A DNA stretch of 64,000 bases, taken from assembly GCA_039030335.1 (NCBI GenBank), contig JBCCEJ010000023.1, forward strand, positions 4,380 through 68,379, in the 5' to 3' direction. The notes beneath the pieces are model-generated. The model was given only the letters and a program-made list of their open reading frames with translations. It made no database searches and was not told the origin of the DNA. Made by a program: the position numbers and the translations under genes. The DNA comes from JBCCEJ01 sp039030335. Lineage in GTDB: Bacteria; Pseudomonadota; Gammaproteobacteria; HK1. Of this stretch, positions 34,136 through 43,732 are shown one piece after another; the stretch's first letter is position 1; every line of letters begins with the position of its first letter.

Positions 34136-34194
34136 CAGTTTACGAATGCTTCTTCCTCCTCCCTGACTCGGGCGCCCAAGGCGCCCTTTTTTTT
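34136..34194 (+). ncRNA. Candidate sigma-54-dependent small RNA
   Basis: A transcript from the -24/-12 promoter to the intrinsic terminator would be about 58 nt. It contains a single-stranded CU-rich segment (CUUCUUCCUCCUCCCU, 34149-34164) that could pair with Shine-Dalgarno sequences. The terminator hairpin and U8 tail are the features bound by Hfq in many sRNAs. There is no reading frame of useful length. The arrangement resembles RpoN-driven sRNAs such as the Qrr and Crc-antagonist families in layout only; I see no sequence match to them. Alternatively the hairpin just ends ybbP transcription. Confidence 0.5.
34170..34194 (+). terminator. Intrinsic terminator
   Basis: GGGCGCC-CAA-GGCGCCC forms a seven-pair all-GC stem with a three-base loop, followed immediately by eight T. 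It is oriented rightward only; the reverse strand lacks a T tract. It can end the predicted sRNA and any ybbP read-through. Confidence 0.9.
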
Positions 34195-34239
34195 GCCTGA
34201 AGTTTCCAGCGCGCTAAAGAGCGTCCGTTCATACCCGAC

Positions 34240-36123
34240 TCAGCGCCAGTCACCACGCAGCGACGCCACGACGCACTCCAATTCCGCGAGATCGAACTGC
34301 TCCGGCGCTATCGGTGCACCGCCAGCCAGCTCGACGCGTCCACGCAGGTTCGCAAGCAACCGCCAGGGCCGGGTCATGGCGGCACCACCCTTGCGGCTGA
34401 AGAAGCTGCCCCACAGCCCCCGCAGGGCAAACGGAACAACGGGGACGGGGGTGCGTTCGATGATCCGTTCGATGCCGGGCCGAAACGGATTCATATCACC
34501 GCTACCGGTGATCTGGCCTTCCGGAAAGATGCAGACGACCTCTCCGTCCGAGAGCGCGTGCGCGATCGCATCGAAGGCGTCGTCCATCATTTGCGGGTTT
34601 TCGCTTCTGGGTGCGATCGGGATCGCGCGGCTGACGCGAAAGACGAAGTTCACCACTGGAAGCTGGAAGATCTTGTGGTACATGACGAAGCGAACGGGCC
34701 GTCGACAAGCCGCGGCGATGATCAGCGCATCCACAAAGCTGACGTGGTTGACGGCCAGGACGGCCGGACCTCCGTCGGGAATGGCGTCGAGCCCGGTACT
34801 GCGCAGCCGGTACACCGTGTGAATCAGCATCCAGACGATGAAGCGCATCAGGAACTCCGGCACCAGCGTGAAGATATAAATGGACACAGCCGCCGTCATC
34901 AACGCGAGCACGACGATGAGCTGCGGGATGCTGAGCCCGGCGCTCAACAGCGCCAGCGCGATAGCCGACGCGGCGATGATGAAAAGAGCGTTCAGTACGT
35001 TATTGCCAGCGATGATCCGCGAGCGGACCTCGGGCGGACTGCGCAGTTGCACCAGGGCGTACAACGGCACGATGAAGAAGCCGCCGAACAGGGCGATGGC
35101 AAACAGATCGAACAGTAGACGCCAGTTCGTGTGGTCGGTCACAAACTCACCAGCGCCTGCCAAAGCCGCACCCGGCACCGGATCCGGGATGGCGAACGCG
35201 AGGTCGAGAGCGAATACGGTCAGACCGATCGAACCGAACGGCACGAGACCAATTTCCACCAGTCTGCCGCTCATGCGTTCGCAGAGCAGCGATCCCACTC
35301 CTATGCCCAACGAGAACACGGTGAGCAGCAACGTCCCAACCAGCTCGTCTCCGGCCAGGTAGTCGCGCGTCAATGCCGGCAGCTGCGTCAGGATCATCGC
35401 GCCGTACAGCCAGAACCATGAGATGCCGAGGATAGAGTTGAACACGGTGCGGTTGGCGGCGGTGTGGCGGATGATGTGATAGACCCCGGTGCCGAATCTT
35501 GGCGCGGGCGCGGGCGGCCCCGGCTCCGGTGGCGCGTTCGGAATGCCGCGGGACGCCAGGTAACCGAGCACCGCGATCACGACCAACGCGCCGGCGACGG
35601 CAGACGAGCCAAGACCCTCCCACGCGATCAGAACGCCGCCAGCCACGGTGCCCAACAGGATCGCGAGGAAGGTCCCCATCTCGACGACACCGTTGCCCGC
35701 CACCAGCTCGTGCTCTTCCAGATGCTGCGGCAGGATCGCGTACTTCACCGGGCCGAAGAACGCCGACTGCGTGCCCATAAGGAACAGCACGAACAGCAAA
35801 AGCCACGTCGAATTCAACAGGAAGGCAGCGGCGGCGAGACCCATGATCGCGACTTCACAAAGCTTGATCCGGCGAATCAGGCCGGCTTTTTCAACCCGGT
35901 CCGCAAGGTAGCCGGCAGCAGCCGAAAACATCAGAAACGGTGCGATGAACAACGCCTGTCCGACATTGACCAGCGTGGTAGAGGTCCATCCGGCCTGCGC
36001 TGCGGCCTGAAACGTTATCAGGATGAACAGCGCGTTCTTGAAGGCGTTGTCGTTGAAAGCACCGAGAAACTGCGTGACGAAGAACGGGCCGAAGCGCCGG
36101 GTCCGGAGCAGCGACAGACTCAC
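34240..36123 (-). CDS. MFS lysophospholipid transporter fused to 1-acylglycerol-phosphate acyltransferase
   Basis: 627 residues. The first 420 form an LplT-like MFS transporter (RFGPFFVTQFLGAFNDNAFK; about 12 helices). The last 200 are a PlsC acyltransferase with NHVSFVDALI (the NHxSxxD variant of HxxxxD) and CIFPEGQITGSGDMNPFRPG. E. coli splits the job between LplT and the bifunctional Aas; this gene joins transporter and acyltransferase without an acyl-ACP synthetase. It would import lysophospholipid and reacylate it. It overlaps the antiporter gene by four bases. Confidence 0.9.
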   Translation of the reverse strand: MSLSLLRTRRFGPFFVTQFLGAFNDNAFKNALFILITFQAAAQAGWTSTTLVNVGQALFIAPFLMFSAAAGYLADRVEKAGLIRRIKLCEVAIMGLAAAAFLLNSTWLLLFVLFLMGTQSAFFGPVKYAILPQHLEEHELVAGNGVVEMGTFLAILLGTVAGGVLIAWEGLGSSAVAGALVVIAVLGYLASRGIPNAPPEPGPPAPAPRFGTGVYHIIRHTAANRTVFNSILGISWFWLYGAMILTQLPALTRDYLAGDELVGTLLLTVFSLGIGVGSLLCERMSGRLVEIGLVPFGSIGLTVFALDLAFAIPDPVPGAALAGAGEFVTDHTNWRLLFDLFAIALFGGFFIVPLYALVQLRSPPEVRSRIIAGNNVLNALFIIAASAIALALLSAGLSIPQLIVVLALMTAAVSIYIFTLVPEFLMRFIVWMLIHTVYRLRSTGLDAIPDGGPAVLAVNHVSFVDALIIAAACRRPVRFVMYHKIFQLPVVNFVFRVSRAIPIAPRSENPQMMDDAFDAIAHALSDGEVVCIFPEGQITGSGDMNPFRPGIERIIERTPVPVVPFALRGLWGSFFSRKGGAAMTRPWRLLANLRGRVELAGGAPIAPEQFDLAELECVVASLRGDWR

Positions 36124-37370
36124 GTACGCCCCTCAGCCTCGCCGACCATGCGCCGCACGACCGGGCCAATGGTCAACCCCTGTACCGAGATAGAGAACAG
36201 GACGATGACGTATGTAACGGCCACGATGGCGGAGCGCTCGGGCGAGTCTGGCAACGACAGCGCGAGCGCAACCGAGATTCCACCGCGCACGCCGCCCCAC
36301 GTCAGCAGCTTGGCGGCATGAGGGGAGAACGCCGTGCCGGCGAGACGCAGCACTGACACCGGCAGGCCGACGCAGATAAACCGCACCGCCAAGACCATCG
36401 GAATGGCGATGACCGAGGCGAGCAGATACTCACCGGCGAATGTCAAAACCACGACCTCCAGACCAATCAGCACGAACAACAAAGCGTTCAGCAATTCGTC
36501 GAGCAGCGTCCAGAAGGAATCGAGGTGCTGTCGGGTCGTTTCGGTCATGGCTTCGCGGCGGCCATGGTTCCCGATCATCAAGCCAGCGACGACCATTGCG
36601 ATCGGCCCGGAAACGTGAAGTTTCCCCGCGAGCGCGTAGCCACCCAATACCAGAGCCAGGGTCAGCATGACCTCGATCTCGTAGCTGTCGATGGTCTTGA
36701 GGGCCGTAAACGTGATCCAGCCGAGCACCAGACCGAGCACCACGCCGCCGAGCGCTTCTTGCACCAGCAAGATGGCGATGCCGCCCGCGCTTGGCTCGGC
36801 CGTGCCGGCCGCGATCCCGGCGATGATCAGGAACACGACGACGGCCACGCCGTCATTGAACAGCGATTCCCCGGCGATCTTTACTTCGAGGCTGCGAGGC
36901 GCGTTAGCGGACTTGAGGATGCCCAGTACGGCGATGGGATCGGTGGGTGAGATCAGCGCGCCGAACAACAGGCAGTAAATGAACGGCATCTCGAGCCCGA
37001 CCAGCGGAAAACAGATGTAGGAGAGACCGCCGATCAGAAAAGTGGAGGCCACCACACCGATACTCGCCATGATGCCGATGGGCCATTTGAACGCAGCCAG
37101 CTCGGTGAGGTTGACGTGCATGGCGCCGGCGAACAGCAGCAACGACAGCATTCCCTGCATCAGCACGAAGTTGAAGTCGATGCGACCGACGACGTGCGCC
37201 GCGAAGTCGTGCAGGCCTTCGACACCCAGCAGGTCGGCACCGATCATGACGAGCGATACCACCAGCGCGATCAGCATGACGCCAATGGTCGTCGGCAGTC
37301 CGATGTACCGGTGGTTGACGTAACTGAACACCGCCGACACGGTGACCAGCACAGCGATCAGGTCCAACAT
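36120..37370 (-). CDS. Sodium (cation):proton antiporter, CPA1/NhaP family
   Basis: 416 residues with about 12 helices. The CPA1 hallmark ALISPTDPIAVLGILK is present. It is followed by LEVKIAGESLFNDGVAVVVF, carrying the ND ion-binding pair. A single GVRGGISVALALSLP stretch is the conserved late helix. It exchanges Na+ (or K+) for H+ across the inner membrane. It is upstream of, and overlapping, the transporter-acyltransferase gene, so the two are co-transcribed. Confidence 0.93.
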   Translation of the reverse strand: MLDLIAVLVTVSAVFSYVNHRYIGLPTTIGVMLIALVVSLVMIGADLLGVEGLHDFAAHVVGRIDFNFVLMQGMLSLLLFAGAMHVNLTELAAFKWPIGIMASIGVVASTFLIGGLSYICFPLVGLEMPFIYCLLFGALISPTDPIAVLGILKSANAPRSLEVKIAGESLFNDGVAVVVFLIIAGIAAGTAEPSAGGIAILLVQEALGGVVLGLVLGWITFTALKTIDSYEIEVMLTLALVLGGYALAGKLHVSGPIAMVVAGLMIGNHGRREAMTETTRQHLDSFWTLLDELLNALLFVLIGLEVVVLTFAGEYLLASVIAIPMVLAVRFICVGLPVSVLRLAGTAFSPHAAKLLTWGGVRGGISVALALSLPDSPERSAIVAVTYVIVLFSISVQGLTIGPVVRRMVGEAEGRT

Positions 37371-37540
37371 GTTGTTTCTTTCGTTCCGTGCGTAGGGTCA
37401 TTCGCGCAAGGTTAACAAGGATTCGGGAATATACGTCATGACGCTCTGGCGCGGCGTCGCCTGCCGCAGCTGTCAGCGCGATGTCAGCGGCGCTCGAATA
37501 CGGCAAGATAGCGCCTACACTGCCTGCGAGGACATCGCTG

Positions 37541-38995
37541 ATGGTCATCAAGACTGACATCCAGCTGCTAAAGCAGCGGCGCTCGAAGATCGTGGCCACG
37601 ATCGGCCCGGCCTCGAACGATCGCGAGACCATCGGCGCACTGATCCATCAGGGTGTCGACGTATTCCGACTCAACATGTCGCACGGCGATCAGGCTGGAC
37701 ACGCAGCCGTTTATCAGCTCATCCGCGAGGCAGCCCGCGACGCCGGCCGACCGATCGCGATCCTGGCTGACCTCTGCGGTCCGAAGATTCGCGTGGGGCA
37801 TTTTCCGGACGGCGGCATCGATCTGGCCGAGGGTGAATCGGTCGTCGTTACGGTGCGCGATGTAGACGGCGGCCCGGGCCTGATACCGTCGCAGTACGCA
37901 GCGCTCGCCAACGACGTGGAGATCGGCGCCCGCGTGCTGCTCGCTGACGGCGTCATGGAACTACGCGTCACTGCTATTGAGGGCACGGAAGTGATCTGCG
38001 AGGTGGTCCAGGGCGGCCGTTTGACCGATCGCAAGGGCATCAACCTGCCCGACGTCGAGGTCTCGGCCCCGTCGTTGACAGAGAAAGACCGCGCGGACGC
38101 ACAGTTTGCGCTGGACCTGGGCGTCGACTATCTCGCGCTGTCGTTCGTTCGGTCACGCGCTGACCTCGACGAACTGAGGATGCTCGTCGACGCGCATGCG
38201 CACCGTCCCGGTCTCGTGGCCAAGATCGAAAGACCAGAAGCGCTTACCGAGATCGACGGCATTTTGGAGGCGAGCGACATCATCATGGTCGCGCGCGGCG
38301 ACCTCGGCGTGGAGATGCCCCCGGAGCAGGTGCCCGCCATCCAGCAGCAGCTGATCGACCGCGCCCGCCGTTACAGCCGCCCGGTCATTATCGCGACGCA
38401 GATGCTCGAATCGATGATCGAGAACGCCCGGCCGACGCGCGCAGAGGTCACCGATGTATCGCACAGCGTCGTGATCGGCGCCGACGCAGTTATGTTGTCA
38501 GCCGAAACCGCAGCAGGCGCGTTCCCGCTCGAAGCGGTAGCCATGATGGATCGGGTCGCCAGGCAGGCTGAGGCCCACCTGTGGCGTCAGGAGGCATTTG
38601 GCTCACTAGCGCTCAGCGCGGGCGACGTGAGCCCGGACGCCTTCGGCGATGCCGTGGCGAGGGCCATGGCATCGCTTTCCCGCGACCTGAAAGTCCGCGC
38701 TGTCGTCGTCTTTTCCGAATCCGGCATGTCGGCAACTACCATGAGCGGAGCCAGGCCGGCCGCGCCCGTGATCGCGGTCTCCAGCAACGCCACGACCTGC
38801 TGTCGACTGGCCGTGTGCTGGGGCGTGCTGCCCGTCGAAGTCGACGTGGACGACCTCGAAGATCGGGCGGCGCTTGCGCGCGAACTCGCCCGCGAGATGG
38901 GGCTCGCCGCACCCGGTGAGTTCATCCTGACGGTGCAGGGGTTCCATGCCGACCCCGAACGCTCCACGCCGAACATCACGTTGCTCGCGACCTGA
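37541..38995 (+). CDS. pyk: Pyruvate kinase
   Basis: 484 residues: RRSKIVATIGPASNDRETI, RLNMSHGD, the active-site signature MVARGDLGVEMP and QMLESMIENARPTRAEVTDV. The regulatory C-terminal domain is complete. It converts phosphoenolpyruvate and ADP to pyruvate and ATP. I start at the ATG preceded by GAGG at nine bases; 20 codons upstream are open but not conserved. It is divergent from the antiporter. Confidence 0.95.
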   Translation: MVIKTDIQLLKQRRSKIVATIGPASNDRETIGALIHQGVDVFRLNMSHGDQAGHAAVYQLIREAARDAGRPIAILADLCGPKIRVGHFPDGGIDLAEGESVVVTVRDVDGGPGLIPSQYAALANDVEIGARVLLADGVMELRVTAIEGTEVICEVVQGGRLTDRKGINLPDVEVSAPSLTEKDRADAQFALDLGVDYLALSFVRSRADLDELRMLVDAHAHRPGLVAKIERPEALTEIDGILEASDIIMVARGDLGVEMPPEQVPAIQQQLIDRARRYSRPVIIATQMLESMIENARPTRAEVTDVSHSVVIGADAVMLSAETAAGAFPLEAVAMMDRVARQAEAHLWRQEAFGSLALSAGDVSPDAFGDAVARAMASLSRDLKVRAVVVFSESGMSATTMSGARPAAPVIAVSSNATTCCRLAVCWGVLPVEVDVDDLEDRAALARELAREMGLAAPGEFILTVQGFHADPERSTPNITLLAT

Positions 38996-39073
38996 TACGG
39001 TCGCTGGCGATAGATTCCACGGCCACTCATCCGCACGACCTGCCGTCAGTCAGGTGTCGAGACAGACGATCGT

Positions 39074-39391
39074 ATGACCACCAGACTCGCCGACCTCGTC
39101 TACGTCGACCGCTCGCCCATTCATGGCCGCGGACTGTTCGCGAGGGTGCGCTTTCGCAAGGGTCAGTTCATCGGCACTTACAGCGGCCCGATCGCCAAAC
39201 GTAACGGTAAATACGTGCTCTGGATCACGGAGGCGGACGGCACGGTGTACGGCGTACGCGGGCTCAATCTGTTGCGCTACCTGAATCACGCCAAGCCGCC
39301 CAACGCGTTCTTCGACGGGGTCGACCTGTACGCAGCCAAAGGCATCCGGCCGGACGACGAGATCACGTTCGACTACGGTTGGGAAGACTGA
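39074..39391 (+). CDS. Bacterial SET-domain protein (putative lysine methyltransferase)
   Basis: 105 residues, a minimal SET domain. SPIHGRGLFARVRFRKGQFIGTY holds the GxG motif near residue 18. LNLLRYLNHAKPPNAFF is the RYxNH SAM-binding motif, usually RFINHS/CxPN, here LNHAKPPN. DDEITFDYGWED is the ExxxDY catalytic region. The cysteine-rich post-SET segment is missing, as in other small bacterial SET proteins. The target protein is unknown. It is flanked by pyk and the EF-G paralogue. Confidence 0.87.
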   Translation: MTTRLADLVYVDRSPIHGRGLFARVRFRKGQFIGTYSGPIAKRNGKYVLWITEADGTVYGVRGLNLLRYLNHAKPPNAFFDGVDLYAAKGIRPDDEITFDYGWED

Positions 39392-39475
39392 GCGGCGCGC
39401 AGTCGGACAACCGGGCGAGAGCGTCAGGGTGCCCTGACCGCCGCCGGGGCGGCCAGGCATGGTCGCCGTCCTGAC

Positions 39476-41521
39476 TCAGTCGTCGTCCGTACTCGGATTG
39501 AATTCGGATTCGAGCTGCTGCTGCACCGGACGCGGTACCGGGTCGTAGTGACTCAGTTCGATGGTATAGGAGCCCGCGCCGCCGGTTACCGATTTCAGCT
39601 CAGACTGATAATTCTCCAACTCCGAAAGCGGTGCCTGACCGGCAACGCTCACCATCCCGCCCGACAGCGCCGTCGTACCGCTGATGCGCCCGCGCTTGCT
39701 GGACAGATCGCCCGCGATATCCCCCATGTTCTCCTGCGGCGCTGTCACCTCGATATTCACGATCGGCTCGAGTACAGCCGGTTTGGCCTTGCCGACCGCG
39801 TCCATGAAGGCTCGCTTCGCCGCGGTCACGAACGCAATTTCTTTGGAATCCACCGAGTGATGCTTGCCGTCGTAGACGGTGACCTTGACGTCTTCCATCG
39901 GATAACCGGCGACAGCGCCGGTCTCGAGCACCTGGCGCACCCCTTTTTCGACGGCTGGGATGAACTGTGATGGGATCACGCCGCCAACCACCGCGTTCTC
40001 GAACGCGAATCCGCCGCCGCGCTCCATCGGTTCGACGCGAAGATAGACCTCACCGAACTGCCCGGCTCCCCCGGTCTGTTTTTTGTGGCGGTGGTGCCCT
40101 TCCGCTGGGGCGCCGATCGTCTCCTTATATGCGATCTTCGGCGTGCGCGTGTCCACCTCGACGTTGTAGCGCTCCTTCATGCGCTCCAGCATCATTCTGA
40201 GGTGCAGTTCGCCGACGCCTCTGATAACCGTTTCGTTGGTGGTCGACGTGTGCTCTACCTGGAATGTGGGATCCTCTGCGGACAGCTTGTTGAGGGTGTC
40301 GGAGATCTTGGATTCGTCACCGCGCGACTTCGCCTGAATGGCGAGCCCGAACATCGGCGCTGGCAGCGCCACGCTGCCCATGCTGAGGTCCGCGGACTCA
40401 GACGCATCGTGCAGCACGGCATTCTGATGAATTTCGTCGATCTTCGTAACCGCGCAGATATCGCCCGGAATGCCCGCGTCAACCTCTTGAGTCTCTTTGC
40501 CCTGGAGCCGGTAGAGATGGGCTATTTTGATCGGTTTGCGCGCATCTCCGACCGTCAGCTGGGAGTCTTTGGTCACGGTGCCCTGGTGCACTCTGAAGAC
40601 GCTCATACGACCCACGAACGGGTCCAGGGCAAGTTTGAACACGTGCGCGACGACATGACCGTCGGGGTCGGGCGTGACGGCCACGGGTTCTCCGTCGCCT
40701 GATAGGAAGCGCGGCTGATTTCCGTCGACCGGGCTTGGAATCACCCGCTCGATGATGTCCGCCAGTTCCGAAACGCCGGCCCCAGTTGTCGCTGACGTGA
40801 AGCAAACGGGGATCAGGTGGCCGTCGCGGAGCGCCAGACGAAACGCATCGTGTAGCTGTTCGGGCGCCATTTCGTCGCCTTGCTCGAGATAGAGTTCCAT
40901 CAGGTTCTCATCCATCTCGACAACCTGGTCTACCATCTGCGTATGCGCTTCCTCGACCGAGCCAAATGCCACGGAAGCGGCGTGATCAGGCGCGAAGAAG
41001 CAATCCGCTACGCCAGCGCCAGCGGCCGCCGGGAGGTTGAGGGGCAGGCACTCGGTACCAAAAGCGTCCTGTATTTGCGCCAACACCGCCTCGCAGTCGA
41101 CATCATCCGTATCGATCCGGTTGACGACGATCATGCGGCAGAGCCCCTGCTCCGCAGCCGCCTCCATCATGCGCCGCGTGGTCGTTTGGACACCGGACTT
41201 GGCGTCGACGACGACGAGCGCGGTCTCCGCGGCCGGCAGCGCGGCGAGAGAACGTCCGCTGAAGTCGGGATAACCGGGGGTATCGACGAGATTGACGTGA
41301 TGTCCGTTGCGATCAAAACCGGCTACCGCCGCGAACATCGAGTGCTGATGACTTTTCTCTTCGGGCTCGAAATCCGAAACGGTGCTGCCACGCTCTACCG
41401 TACCTGCGCTGTCTACGGCGCCGGCGTGCGCCAGCAGAGCCTCGACCAGAGTAGTCTTGCCGGCTCCACCGTGTCCTACGACAGCCAGGTTCCGGATCTC
41501 TTGAGTGGCATAGTTGGGCAT
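39476..41521 (-). CDS. Elongation factor G-like GTPase (FusA2 type)
   Basis: 681 residues. G1 is GHGGAGKTTLVEALL, G3 VDTPGYPDFSG and G4 NRID (a variant of NKxD). EF-G domains II to V are complete (RGVGELHLRMMLERMKERY, GHHRHKKQTGGAGQFGEV). The lower similarity, the GHGGAG P-loop instead of AHIDAGK and a downstream deletion in the G' region mark an EF-G2-type paralogue, not the main translocase. Its role is unclear; paralogues act in ribosome recycling or stress. The start ATG is preceded by GGAGG at ten bases. Confidence 0.9.
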   Translation of the reverse strand: MPNYATQEIRNLAVVGHGGAGKTTLVEALLAHAGAVDSAGTVERGSTVSDFEPEEKSHQHSMFAAVAGFDRNGHHVNLVDTPGYPDFSGRSLAALPAAETALVVVDAKSGVQTTTRRMMEAAAEQGLCRMIVVNRIDTDDVDCEAVLAQIQDAFGTECLPLNLPAAAGAGVADCFFAPDHAASVAFGSVEEAHTQMVDQVVEMDENLMELYLEQGDEMAPEQLHDAFRLALRDGHLIPVCFTSATTGAGVSELADIIERVIPSPVDGNQPRFLSGDGEPVAVTPDPDGHVVAHVFKLALDPFVGRMSVFRVHQGTVTKDSQLTVGDARKPIKIAHLYRLQGKETQEVDAGIPGDICAVTKIDEIHQNAVLHDASESADLSMGSVALPAPMFGLAIQAKSRGDESKISDTLNKLSAEDPTFQVEHTSTTNETVIRGVGELHLRMMLERMKERYNVEVDTRTPKIAYKETIGAPAEGHHRHKKQTGGAGQFGEVYLRVEPMERGGGFAFENAVVGGVIPSQFIPAVEKGVRQVLETGAVAGYPMEDVKVTVYDGKHHSVDSKEIAFVTAAKRAFMDAVGKAKPAVLEPIVNIEVTAPQENMGDIAGDLSSKRGRISGTTALSGGMVSVAGQAPLSELENYQSELKSVTGGAGSYTIELSHYDPVPRPVQQQLESEFNPSTDDD

Positions 41522-41826
41522 CAGCGCATCCTCCACGCTCTACGACGGTTATTGTTTGCCGGCGCGCCTGGACCACTGGCGGATGAGGCATCCTGGCCGT
41601 CCGCGCCCGTTGTTGTGACTTCGTTGTAACGCAACTGCAACTGCTTGTCATCCCGCGTCGAAGCGCGTGGGCGCGTTCGCAGGACCCGGAGTGCGCGCAC
41701 CGCACGGCGCGCGATGCAGTTCGCGACGGTATTGCTGTGGTGGCCGCTGCTGAACACGGCCAAGCGCTGCGCTCGAATGGCCCGCGGACGGAGCCTGGTT
41801 GGCTGTCAGGTGCCGGGCGTGACCGG
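41522..41826. other. Gene-free stretch between zapE and the EF-G-like gene
   Basis: 305 bases with only shadow frames. Since both flanking genes run leftward, it should contain the EF-G-like gene's downstream-to-upstream spacer, with the promoter for the EF-G-like gene. No intrinsic terminator was recognised. A repeated AAC/TTG-rich patch (GTTGTAACGCAACTGCAACTG) lies near 41625-41645, with GTTG/CAAC half-sites. Confidence 0.4.
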
Positions 41827-42915
41827 TCAGGCAGGATTGTGCGGGCGCTGCAGGTACTGCTTGGAACGCATCTCGATCAGCCGGCTTACGGTACGCTCGA
41901 ACGCAAACGCATGCCGGCCCGCTCGATACAGCGCCTCGGGCGCGGCCGCGGCCGTGATGAGCACGTTGACGCTGCGGTCGTACATTTCATCGATCAGCGT
42001 GATGAAACGGGCGGCGCGATCGTTGTCCGCCGCACCGAAAACCGGCACCGCGGAAACGAGCACCGTATGGAATTCGCGCGCGATCTCAATGTAGTCAGCG
42101 GCGCCGCGCGGACCATCACACACGGCGTAGAAATCGAACCAGACGACTCCTTCAGCACACGCTTTGTAGGCGATGTCCCGGCCCTGGACGCGGAGGTCGC
42201 CAGCCTCGACCGGCCGGCCGCTAAGGTCCTTGAAGGCCGCGGCGAGCGCTCGTTCCGCCTCGTCGTCCAGCGGCGCGTGATAGATCTCGGCCTGTTCGAG
42301 AGTACGCAATCGGTAGTCCTCACGACCGTCCAGATGCATCACCACGGTGTTGCGCTTCAATTGTTCGATGGCGGGCAGGAAACGCTGCCGCTGCAAGCCG
42401 TTTTTATAAAGCTCATCGGGCTGGATGTTCGAGGTGGTCACCAATGTCACGCCGCGCGAGAACAGCGCTTCCAGCAGTCTGCCGAGCAACATCGCGTCGG
42501 TAATGTCGGAAACATGGAACTCGTCGAAGCACAGTACGCGGGCTTCCTTGGAGAGCCGGTCAGCAACGGTTTGCAACGGGTCCTGCCGACCACCCAGGGT
42601 CTTGAGTTCCGCGTGTACGCGCTGCATGAAGCGATGGAAATGCGTGCGCATCTTCTGCTCGAATGGCAGCGCATCGTGAAACACGTCGACGAGGTAGGTC
42701 TTGCCGCGTCCGACCCCGCCCCACAGATACAGTCCATTGACTGATGGGTTCGCGACCGGCTTGCGAAAAAAGCCTAGAAGTCCGGCAGGCTCGGGCGCTG
42801 CGCGGTTCAGGTCGTCGAAGATTCGTTCGAGCTCCTCGACCGCACGCCGCTGCTCCGGATCGGCAACGAAACCAGGGCGTTCCAGGTCTTGAGTGTAACG
42901 GGAGAGGGGAGACAC
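41827..42915 (-). CDS. zapE: AFG1-like ATPase, cell-division protein ZapE
   Basis: 362 residues from a GTG. LYLWGGVGRGKTYLVDVFHDAL contains Walker A (GGVGRGKT), ARVLCFDEFHVSDITDAMLLG contains Walker B, and TLVTTSNIQPDELYKNGLQRQRFLPAIE is the conserved AFG1/ZapE region. ZapE binds FtsZ and supports division under stress. The frame is open far to the right, but only from SPLSRYTQDLERPGFV is it family-like, so a non-ATG start is chosen. Confidence 0.93.
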   Translation of the reverse strand: MSPLSRYTQDLERPGFVADPEQRRAVEELERIFDDLNRAAPEPAGLLGFFRKPVANPSVNGLYLWGGVGRGKTYLVDVFHDALPFEQKMRTHFHRFMQRVHAELKTLGGRQDPLQTVADRLSKEARVLCFDEFHVSDITDAMLLGRLLEALFSRGVTLVTTSNIQPDELYKNGLQRQRFLPAIEQLKRNTVVMHLDGREDYRLRTLEQAEIYHAPLDDEAERALAAAFKDLSGRPVEAGDLRVQGRDIAYKACAEGVVWFDFYAVCDGPRGAADYIEIAREFHTVLVSAVPVFGAADNDRAARFITLIDEMYDRSVNVLITAAAAPEALYRAGRHAFAFERTVSRLIEMRSKQYLQRPHNPA

Positions 42916-43164
42916 CAAGCCACCAGTCCGGGAGCTGCGACGTAAAGGTCCTATTGTGAGCGAAGCAGGTTGTCGCCGAAACCCGGAGTCGGTCGGCCAG
43001 GTGCATCGAGCATGCTCCGACAGGCGCGGGCGGCCGGGAGCGCGTCCCGTGGCTCGCGTGCTGCGGTAAAGCGCAGGCCATAGATTCAGTCCCAGGCGAC
43101 CGCGCCGCTCCAGCCACAGCTGTGTTAGCGTTCGGTGACTGCATCGGCCAGGTCGCGGTATCGA

Positions 43165-43680
43165 ATGGCCAGACTTTCCCAGATCCAACTGACCTTCGTC
43201 CCGGCTGATGACCGGCTGCTTCTGCGTATCAGTACCGATGAGAAGGCGGAGCTCCGGTTCTGGCTGACCCGCCGCTTCGTTCGCCTCCTGTTACCAGTAC
43301 TGGCCGGGATGTCGCTGCACGCCGCCACTTCCGCGACAGTGCAGAGCGCCGAAGCCCGCGCAGCAATAGCCGACTTCCAACGCGACCATGCGCTTGCCAA
43401 CGCCGATTTCGAAACGCAGTTCCAAGATGACGCGACAATCTTTCCCTTGGGAGAAAATCCGGTCCTGCTCGAACGTATTCAGACGCGCAGCAATGACGTT
43501 GGCGCACCGGTGCTCTGTCTGCATCCCGCGAACGGTTCGGGCATCGACCTGGCGCTGGAAACGCAGTTGCTGCACTCGTTCAAATCACTGCTATCCGATG
43601 CCATCGGCAAAGCAGACTGGAACCTCGACACGAGCGCCTTGCACCCGGTGGCGACCTCAACACCGTCGGTACTCAACTGA
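43165..43680 (+). CDS. Conserved protein of unknown function
   Basis: 171 residues from ATG 43165. The N-terminal third, ARLSQIQLTFVPADDRLLLRI followed by EKAELRFWLTRRFVRLLLPVL (residues 2-47 region), matches my memory of an uncharacterised gammaproteobacterial family with a 'RISTDE...RFWLTRRFV' core. The remainder is acidic with no recognised motif. There are no membrane helices or signal. It is divergent from zapE. Confidence 0.7.
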   Translation: MARLSQIQLTFVPADDRLLLRISTDEKAELRFWLTRRFVRLLLPVLAGMSLHAATSATVQSAEARAAIADFQRDHALANADFETQFQDDATIFPLGENPVLLERIQTRSNDVGAPVLCLHPANGSGIDLALETQLLHSFKSLLSDAIGKADWNLDTSALHPVATSTPSVLN

Positions 43681-43732
43681 GAGGATTCCACCGCGCTATT
43701 CCCGCGGCTGCAAGGGCGCGCGCGAACGTAGC

